From assembly GCA_035547675.1 (NCBI GenBank), contig DASZUI010000129.1, forward strand, positions 1 through 18,687: a stretch of DNA of 18,687 bases, given 5' to 3'. The notes below the pieces were generated by a model. That model ran no database searches, was not told where the DNA came from, and saw only the letters and a program-made list of their open reading frames with translations. Shown piece by piece: positions 13,931 through 18,687 of this stretch; the first letter of the stretch is position 1; each line of letters starts with the position of its first letter. This DNA is from DASZTU01 sp035547675. GTDB lineage: Bacteria > Pseudomonadota > Alphaproteobacteria > Rhizobiales > Devosiaceae. A program made the position numbers and the translations under genes.

Positions 13931-14413
13931 GTGCGCATTTCCATCCATGCCATCGGCCGGATGAAGCAGGGCCCCGAGCGCGAGCTCGTGGGCCGCTATC
14001 TCGGCCGCGCACAGGCCGGCGGCAAGGCGCTGGGCCTCACCGGCTTCGAGGTGGTCGAGGGGAGCGAGTCGCGCGCCGGCAACGCGGCGACCCGCAAGGC
14101 CGAGGAAGCGAAAATCCTGCGCGGCGGCATCGGCGAGGGTGCCGTCATGGTGGCGCTCGACGAGGGCGGCAAGGGCATTGGCTCGGAGGCTTTCGCGCGG
14201 CTCATCGAGCGCTGGCGCGACGGCGGCAGGCCGGCCGCCGCGTTCCTGATCGGCGGGGCGGACGGGCTCGACCCGGAGCTGTTGGCGGCCGCCGACCTGA
14301 AGCTTTCCTTTTCCCCGCTGACCTGGCCGCATCAATTGGTGCGCATCATGCTCGCCGAGCAACTCTACCGCGCCACGACGATCCTTGCCGGGCATCCCTA
14401 TCACCGCGAATAA
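13931..14413 (+). CDS. rlmH: 23S rRNA (pseudouridine1915-N3)-methyltransferase RlmH
   Basis: RlmH is a SPOUT methyltransferase that modifies pseudouridine 1915 in helix 69 of 23S rRNA on the assembled 70S ribosome. The 160-aa protein shows the family order: MRISIHAIGRMKQGPE at the start, LDEGGKGIGSEAFA (76-89), the SAM-binding knot FLIGGADGLD (105-114) and LSFSPLTWPHQLVRIMLAEQLYRA (125-148). The invariant C-terminus is GHPYHRE. The start is GTG 13931 with GGTGGAG a few bases upstream, and no in-frame ATG would give the full N-terminus. It ends the conserved ribosome-assembly run. In relatives I recall envC- and ctpA-like genes next, but here a convergent tad fragment follows. Confidence 0.96.
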   Translation: MRISIHAIGRMKQGPERELVGRYLGRAQAGGKALGLTGFEVVEGSESRAGNAATRKAEEAKILRGGIGEGAVMVALDEGGKGIGSEAFARLIERWRDGGRPAAAFLIGGADGLDPELLAAADLKLSFSPLTWPHQLVRIMLAEQLYRATTILAGHPYHRE

Positions 14414-14437
14414 CGGCCGCCGGGCGTAACAGCCTGT

Positions 14438-14544
14438 CTAGAGCATTTCACGCTCCGCTAGAAGCGGAGCGTGAGCTCCAAGCCTTTGAGTTGTCGCGCT
14501 TTCGAACCGGAAAAGTGGAACCACTTTTCCTGAAAACGCTCTAG
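14438..14544. repeat. 107-bp palindromic element with CTAGAGC/GCTCTAG ends
   Basis: The element is bounded by CTAGAGCATTT and AAAACGCTCTAG. It holds an 11-bp hairpin CACGCTCCGCT-AGA-AGCGGAGCGTG (14449-14473) and a second stem GGAAAAGTGG/CCACTTTTCC (14509-14530). It resembles a dispersed intergenic element of Hyphomicrobiales. It fills the convergent gap between rlmH and the lipoprotein gene, and its right end contributes the lipoprotein stop codon (plus CTA at 14541-14543). It could act as a bidirectional transcription barrier. Confidence 0.8.
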
Positions 14545-14849
14545 TTAACCTGGGCGGAGCTGCCTGCGGCGGCGCTGGCGCCGGTCGGGGCGGGGGTGGC
14601 TCCGGTGGCCGCGCCGGCTGTGGCATTGGACGGAATCACATTACCGTTGCGGCCGAGGCCGGCGGTGCTGAAGATCGAGCGGCGGGCCGGATTGGTGGTT
14701 TCGGCCTCGAGATTGGCCCGGACCGCGTCGCCCGCATGGTAGGACACGGTGTCGGTGCGCTGCAGATAATCATAGGTGCAGCCGGCAAGCGCCGCCATGG
14801 CCAGCCCCGCAAGGGCCAGCTTCAGGAAAAACGAGGGCGCGGCGCTCAT
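14541..14849 (-). CDS. Small lipoprotein of the cpa cluster
   Basis: The 102-aa protein has a lipoprotein signal: hydrophobic 7-20 and lipobox LAGC with C24, so it is probably anchored in a membrane facing the periplasm. The mature N-terminus YDYLQRTDTVSYHAGDAVRANLEAETTNPA resembles a pattern (YLxRxDTV...GDAVxxN...P) that I recall from small uncharacterised lipoproteins of Hyphomicrobiales. The C-terminus is low-complexity Ala/Gly/Thr. Its ATG overlaps the cpaC stop (plus TCAT at 14846-14849), so it is translationally coupled to the secretin. A role as pilotin or CpaD-like partner of the secretin is inference, and it is too short to be ordinary CpaD. Its stop codon lies in the end of the neighbouring palindromic element, so the last residues may have been set by that insertion. 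Confidence 0.8.
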   Translation of the reverse strand: MSAAPSFFLKLALAGLAMAALAGCTYDYLQRTDTVSYHAGDAVRANLEAETTNPARRSIFSTAGLGRNGNVIPSNATAGAATGATPAPTGASAAAGSSAQVN

Positions 14850-16240
14850 CTGCCGTTCTCCGGGCCGAGATCGATGATGTAGCCATGCGGCCCCGTGACG
14901 CCGGCGCCCTGCTGGATGGATTTGAGCATTTTGGGCGTCACTTCCATCTGGCCGAGCGCGAAGAATTCAGGATCGTTGGCGGGCTGCGTCTGGTCGAGCG
15001 GGGTGGAAATCCGCTGCACGGGAATGCCGGGCTGGACGAGGCGCGGCGTGACGATCACCACCAGCTCGGTATCGTGCTTCTGGTAGCTCGAGGATTTGAA
15101 GAGCGAGCCGAGCACCGGCACATCGCCCAGCCAGGGCAATTGGTTCTGGCTGAGATTGGTGTCGTTCTGCAAAAGGCCGGCGACCGAGAAGCTCTGGCCG
15201 TCGCGCAGCTCGACCGTGGCGTCGAGATTGCGCGTGTTGAAGACCGGGTCGCCCGCCGAGGTGTAGCTGCCTATGCCGCTGACCTCGGGCGTCAGGTGAA
15301 TCTGGATGCGGTCGCCGTCGAGCACCACGGGGGTGAAGACCAGCCGCACGCCGAAATCCTTGTAGGTCAGCGTGGCGTTGCCATTGGAATCGGGCACGCG
15401 GATCGGCACCTGCCCGCCGGCGAGGAAGCTCGCGCTCACGCCGCTCAGCGTCGTCAAATTCGGATCGGCGAGCGTGCGCACCAGGCTCTTGGCCTCGAGC
15501 GCATTGATGGTGGCGCTGACGGAGAAGCCGCCGGAAATGACGCTGGTGATGAAGGACGAGAAGGAGGCGGCGCTCTGGGCGGGATTGCTGGGGCCGCCAT
15601 TGATCGAGATCATCGACGTGCCGTTGCCGCCGCTCCAGTCGATGCCGAGCTGCCGGCCGGCGTCGCGCTGCGCCTCGAGGATGCGGACCTCGAGATTGAC
15701 CTGCTGGCCGCCCACGAAGGTCATGGTGTTGATGATGGCCGGGCTGCCATATTGGGCGGCGATGTCGAGCACCTTCTGCATGGCCGTAGCGTCCGGCACG
15801 GTGCCCGAGAGCTGCACGCGGCCATTGACGGTGCTGACGCGGACCCTGGAATTGGGCACGGCGGATCGGATGGAGCGCGACATGTCGGCGGTGTCGGCGC
15901 CCACTTCCACGGCAATGAGGCCAACCGGCGCGCCGGAGGCGGAGAACAGGTTGACCGTGGTGGTGCCGATCGACTTGCCGACCAGGTAGAGCGATTTCTC
16001 GGTGATGGGCTGGGCGTCGGCGATATTGGGGTCGGCAGCGACGATCTTGCCGACGGCATCCGAGATATTGACCGTCACCGCCTGCGAGACGGGCAGGTTG
16101 ATCCGCATCACCGATGTCGTGCTCAGGTCGTAGCTCACCGCCTGGGCCGCGGCGGACCCGGAGGCGACGAGCAGGCCGGACAAAAAGAGGAGCGCCGCAA
16201 GCACGATCCGCGGCGAAAGCCAGTACCGACCCGAATTCAA
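14846..16240 (-). CDS. cpaC: Tad/Flp pilus outer-membrane secretin CpaC (RcpA)
   Basis: CpaC forms the outer-membrane channel of the Tad (type IVc) pilus. The 464-aa protein has a Sec signal peptide (hydrophobic 12-27, cleavage near AAAQA). An N-terminal pilus/secretin domain spans about 36-113 (VTVNISDAVGKIVAADPNIAD). A BON-like domain lies around 115-175 (VNGRVQLSGTVPDATAMQKV). The secretin core covers about 180-402 and contains LLQNDTNLSQNQLPWLGDVP, then VLGSLFKS and ELVVIVTPRLV. A 60-residue C-terminal tail after the beta-barrel ends in YIIDLGPENGR. The start is TTG 16240 with only a weak purine-rich sequence before it. A shorter start would cut the signal. It lies 87 nt after cpaB and overlaps the lipoprotein start. 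Confidence 0.93.
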   Translation of the reverse strand: MNSGRYWLSPRIVLAALLFLSGLLVASGSAAAQAVSYDLSTTSVMRINLPVSQAVTVNISDAVGKIVAADPNIADAQPITEKSLYLVGKSIGTTTVNLFSASGAPVGLIAVEVGADTADMSRSIRSAVPNSRVRVSTVNGRVQLSGTVPDATAMQKVLDIAAQYGSPAIINTMTFVGGQQVNLEVRILEAQRDAGRQLGIDWSGGNGTSMISINGGPSNPAQSAASFSSFITSVISGGFSVSATINALEAKSLVRTLADPNLTTLSGVSASFLAGGQVPIRVPDSNGNATLTYKDFGVRLVFTPVVLDGDRIQIHLTPEVSGIGSYTSAGDPVFNTRNLDATVELRDGQSFSVAGLLQNDTNLSQNQLPWLGDVPVLGSLFKSSSYQKHDTELVVIVTPRLVQPGIPVQRISTPLDQTQPANDPEFFALGQMEVTPKMLKSIQQGAGVTGPHGYIIDLGPENGR

Positions 16241-16327
16241 TTTGTGCCGCTTTTCCAGAGTGCCGAGGGATGGTGGAGGGATAGCAGGGTTCGGTCAATA
16301 GCCGCTTAACGGGCTACGCATTCGTCC

Positions 16328-17518
16328 TTATTTCACCCAGAACGGACTGGTCATCCGAATCTGCTCGTTGGGCGTCGGGCGCATGCCGGGGTCGGCCTTG
16401 GGGAAGTCGGTGAGGGCGCGCAGCACCAGCGAGAGCTTGCCGACGGCGGTCGCGTTGATGATCACCTCGGCCTGGGTCGGGTCGAGTTCGAGGGTCGCGA
16501 GGGCGCGATCGGTGAAGACCTTGGCGTTGCCCTTGTCGTCCGGCTTGTCGCCGCCATCGGCATTGTCACCCGCATTGCTGTTGCCGAGCTGTGCGTTGAT
16601 GGCCATGACGCGGACATTGTGGAGGATCGTCTCGGTGTGGTTGTCGCCATTGCGCGTCAGAACGACATCGACATGGTCGTCGGGGCGGATGAAGCCGCCC
16701 GAGGCCGCCTCGGGCGATACGGCGACCGAAACGCCGCGCAGCCCGGAATCCAGGATGGCCGAGAGATAGCCCTGGCCGGGCATGGCGAGCTTATCGGTGC
16801 GGATCGGTTCGCCCGGGAAGATTTCGTAGCGCGCGATGGCGCCGGCCATGCCGGTCACGGCGTCGGGTGCCTTGTCGTTGGCGACATATTCGGGGCGCAT
16901 CGCCCCCTGCGGCCAATCCTCCCAGTCGACACTGTCGGCGAGGCGCTGGCCGACTGCGATCGCCTGCTTGGCGACCAGGATTTTCACGCGCGGTTCCGCG
17001 ACGACTTCCGGGGCGGGCTTGGCGGCGGTCTCGGCGGCCGGGCGGGTGCCCGGCGGGACGATGTCATGGCGGGTGGCGAGCCAGGCGGCCGCGCCGCCGG
17101 CGATAAGCGCGACGAGCAGCAGCAGGAGGCGCGACAGGCCGAGACGCGCGCCCGGCCGGCGGCCGGACAGGAGGCTGAGCCGGCGCGGCGCAGGGGCGGT
17201 GGTGATCGATTTCTGCGCTTCGGCGCGCAGGGTCTCGATGCGGCGCCGCTCCGGCCGGGGCGGATCAGCGCGCTCGACCTTCGGGGCGGGGGCGGCGGCA
17301 GGCTCGGCATCACCCACGTCGATATTGGCGGCGAGTTCGCGCTGCAGGCGGGCGCGCAGCGCGTCGATCCCTTCGGCGCCGATGCGCCGCTCGACCGGGC
17401 CTTCGGTTTCGGGGGCCGATGTCGCCGCGGGGGCGGCGTCGGGCCGCTCTTCGCCCTCGAGATTGAACGCAACGGATTGGGTTCGCCGGAGCACGGTTCG
17501 CCTCGCTGGATACGCCAA
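16328..17518 (-). CDS. cpaB: Flp pilus assembly protein CpaB with a long cytoplasmic N-terminus
   Basis: CpaB (RcpC) is a periplasmic, SAF-domain partner of the Tad secretin. Residues 128-148 form the single membrane helix (SRLLLLLVALIAGGAAAWLA). A SAF domain follows at about 178-245 (ILVAKQAIAVGQRL... then GEPIRTDKL). The conserved RcpC core is at about 250-372 (GLRGVSVAVSPEAASGGFIR, then DHVDVVLTR), interrupted by an acidic Asn/Asp/Gly loop at 308-333. In ordinary CpaB the membrane helix lies near residue 10-30. Here about 127 charged, Pro/Ala-rich, disordered-looking residues precede it. The start is TTG 17518. GTG 17494, with GAGGCG upstream, would shorten the protein by eight residues only. 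cpaA, flp, cpaE and cpaF are not in this window. Confidence 0.92.
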   Translation of the reverse strand: MAYPARRTVLRRTQSVAFNLEGEERPDAAPAATSAPETEGPVERRIGAEGIDALRARLQRELAANIDVGDAEPAAAPAPKVERADPPRPERRRIETLRAEAQKSITTAPAPRRLSLLSGRRPGARLGLSRLLLLLVALIAGGAAAWLATRHDIVPPGTRPAAETAAKPAPEVVAEPRVKILVAKQAIAVGQRLADSVDWEDWPQGAMRPEYVANDKAPDAVTGMAGAIARYEIFPGEPIRTDKLAMPGQGYLSAILDSGLRGVSVAVSPEAASGGFIRPDDHVDVVLTRNGDNHTETILHNVRVMAINAQLGNSNAGDNADGGDKPDDKGNAKVFTDRALATLELDPTQAEVIINATAVGKLSLVLRALTDFPKADPGMRPTPNEQIRMTSPFWVK

Positions 17519-17644
17519 CTGACCTGGGCCAATGCCGCCCTTCCTCCCCTATAGCCGATGCAGGTCGCCGCCGGGTTCCAAATGCCGGGCAAGTTTTAGC
17601 GGTGCCGGCAAGAAAGGGTTAAGGTTCGCCGCCGGGAGGGCGAT

Positions 17645-18586
17645 ATGGCTTTGGAACTCGATTTCGGCCGGGTGCGATCGATGGTCGGGCGGCTCGGGCT
17701 GGGCCGCGCAATCGCCGTGGAGACGCTGGCCGGCGGCTCTGCGCCGGTGTTCCGCATCGATCTGGCCGATGGCAGCGCGCTGGTCCTGAAGAGCTATGAC
17801 CGGCCGGAAAAGCTCCCGCGGCGGGAGGCCTATGCGGCGGGGCTGGTGGCGCCGCTCGGGCTGCCGACGACGCGGTACCTTGCCATAGATGAAACGCTCG
17901 CCGACCTGCCGTTTGCCTTCGCGCTCGCCAATTACCTCGAGGGGGTGCCGGTTGCGACGTTTCGCGATGCGCCGGACGCCGGCGACCTATATTGCCAGAT
18001 GGGACAATTGCTGCGGCGGCTTCACGGCATCCGCCTGCCGGCCTTCGGGCATTTCGAGGCGGGCGGCATCGCATCGCCGGTCATCGGCAATGCCGATTAC
18101 ATGCGAAAGGTCGCCGGGCATGCCTTCGGCCAATTCCGGCACTATGGCGGGAAGCCGGCGCTGGCCGGCGCGCTCGAGGGCGCCGTCGCCGCGCGGGCCG
18201 AGCTGTTCGGCCACAGCCGCGGCCCCGTCTTCGCCCATGACGACCTGCACCCGAACAATGTGCTGGCGCGCCGCGATGCCGAGGGCCGGCTGCATCTGTC
18301 GGGTCTGCTCGATTTCGGCAATGCGCGGTCGGCCGATGCCGTGTTCGATCTGGCCAAGACGCTGTTCATCTGCGAGCACGATGCGCCCGGCTCCAGGGAG
18401 GCGATCCTTGCCGGCTACGGGCCGGTCGATCACCCCGATCCGGCGGGCGCGCTTTGGCTCTATACGCTGCTGCACCGGGTCGTCATGTGGTGGTGGCTAC
18501 GGCATGTCGGCCAGATCGGCGAGGACGAGCGTCACGAATTGATCGTGGCGCTCGAAGCGATGGCGGACGAGGCCCGGCCTTTTTAG
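17645..18586 (+). CDS. APH/choline-kinase-fold phosphotransferase
   Basis: The 313-aa protein belongs to the aminoglycoside phosphotransferase/choline kinase superfamily. It has the ATP-binding lysine K49 (LVLKSY), probably E61 in the N-lobe, the catalytic Brenner motif H198-x-D200-x4-N205 in HDDLHPNN, and the metal-binding D223 in LLDFGNA. All catalytic residues are present, so it should be active. The substrate is unknown. Family members phosphorylate sugars, choline, homoserine, fructosamine or antibiotics, and nothing here points to resistance. ATG 17645 has GGGAGGG about 5 nt upstream. It is divergent from cpaB (126 nt between starts). Its stop overlaps the 3' end of the convergent gene at the window edge. 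Confidence 0.85.
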   Translation: MALELDFGRVRSMVGRLGLGRAIAVETLAGGSAPVFRIDLADGSALVLKSYDRPEKLPRREAYAAGLVAPLGLPTTRYLAIDETLADLPFAFALANYLEGVPVATFRDAPDAGDLYCQMGQLLRRLHGIRLPAFGHFEAGGIASPVIGNADYMRKVAGHAFGQFRHYGGKPALAGALEGAVAARAELFGHSRGPVFAHDDLHPNNVLARRDAEGRLHLSGLLDFGNARSADAVFDLAKTLFICEHDAPGSREAILAGYGPVDHPDPAGALWLYTLLHRVVMWWWLRHVGQIGEDERHELIVALEAMADEARPF

Positions 18587-18687
18587 TCGCGGTCGTTATC
18601 GCCGTGGCGGATGGGCGTCGTCGAGAGCAACTGGCCCTTGTCGTTGATCTTCAGCATGAACAGGGCGTTGCCGCGCTGGGCGACGAG
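18583..18687 (-). CDS. Unidentified protein, 3' end only
   Basis: On the minus strand the frame reads in from the window edge and stops at TAA (plus TTA, 18583-18585). It gives 34 residues ending in LLSTTPIRHGDNDRD. The stop overlaps the TAG of the convergent phosphotransferase gene. G+C-rich third positions fit a real gene, but the family cannot be named from this fragment. Confidence 0.5.
   Translation of the reverse strand, partial: LVAQRGNALFMLKINDKGQLLSTTPIRHGDNDRD

Noticed and set aside
14885..16309. 474-aa plus-strand open frame opposite cpaC
   Set aside because: It is a shadow of the secretin. The composition is rich in His, Arg, Gly and Asp, with no recognisable domain or Shine-Dalgarno sequence.
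17519..17644. Promoters in the cpaB/phosphotransferase divergent gap
   Set aside because: A CTATAG -10-like sequence exists on the minus strand but without a matching -35 box at proper distance. GGAAC there lacks the EcfG -10.
17645..18586. Aminoglycoside resistance gene
   Set aside because: Only the general APH/choline-kinase fold is visible. Nothing in the neighbours indicates resistance or mobility.

Overview
The window is a chromosomal stretch from a GC-rich alphaproteobacterium, almost certainly Hyphomicrobiales (Rhizobiales). A Devosia-like genus is plausible but not provable from this sequence. The main reasons are the conserved gene order rplU-rpmA-(GNAT acetyltransferases)-obgE-proB-proA-nadD-rsfS-rlmH, an L21 protein with an Ala/Lys/Pro-rich and helix-hairpin-helix tail, a DUF2778-type periplasmic protein, a stress-type promoter of the EcfG/RpoE2 kind, and several rhizobial-looking intergenic palindromes. 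It is mostly housekeeping DNA. I found no CRISPR array, transposase, prophage or obvious new defence system.

Left part (1-6148): rlmN (-) sits next to a palindromic repeat at the window edge. It is divergent from a PLP-dependent threonine/serine dehydratase (+), which is translationally coupled to a small secreted protein. A convergent PRC-barrel gene (-) has a good intrinsic terminator and a putative general-stress promoter. Then come a membrane-anchored DUF2778/Tlde1-like protein (+), tRNA-Ser(CGA) (-), a gamma-glutamylcyclotransferase-like protein (+) and a Tat-exported metallo-beta-lactamase-fold hydrolase (+).

Centre (6149-14413): a 234-bp imperfect palindrome made of clustered hairpins fills the gap up to the rplU promoter. 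The plus-strand run that follows covers ribosome structure and assembly (L21, L27, ObgE, RsfS, RlmH), proline synthesis (ProB, ProA) and NAD synthesis (NadD). Many junctions are ATGA overlaps (GNAT1/GNAT2, GNAT2/obgE, proB/proA). Palindromic repeats of different families interrupt the run at obgE/proB and proA/nadD. One of them appears to supply the proB ribosome-binding region.

Right part (14414-18687): after rlmH a further palindromic repeat marks a convergent junction with a minus-strand cluster cpaB-cpaC-small lipoprotein. This is a fragment of a Tad/Flp pilus system without the ATPase, platform, prepilin or peptidase genes. CpaB carries an unusually long cytoplasmic N-terminus. A divergent APH/choline-kinase-fold phosphotransferase follows, and the window ends inside the 3' end of an unidentified minus-strand gene.

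The least ordinary material is regulatory and repetitive: the large hairpin-rich palindrome next to the rplU promoter, the leader and terminator hairpins around rplU-rpmA-obgE, the repeat-derived proB start region, the stress promoter of the PRC gene, and the isolated tad fragment with its extended CpaB.
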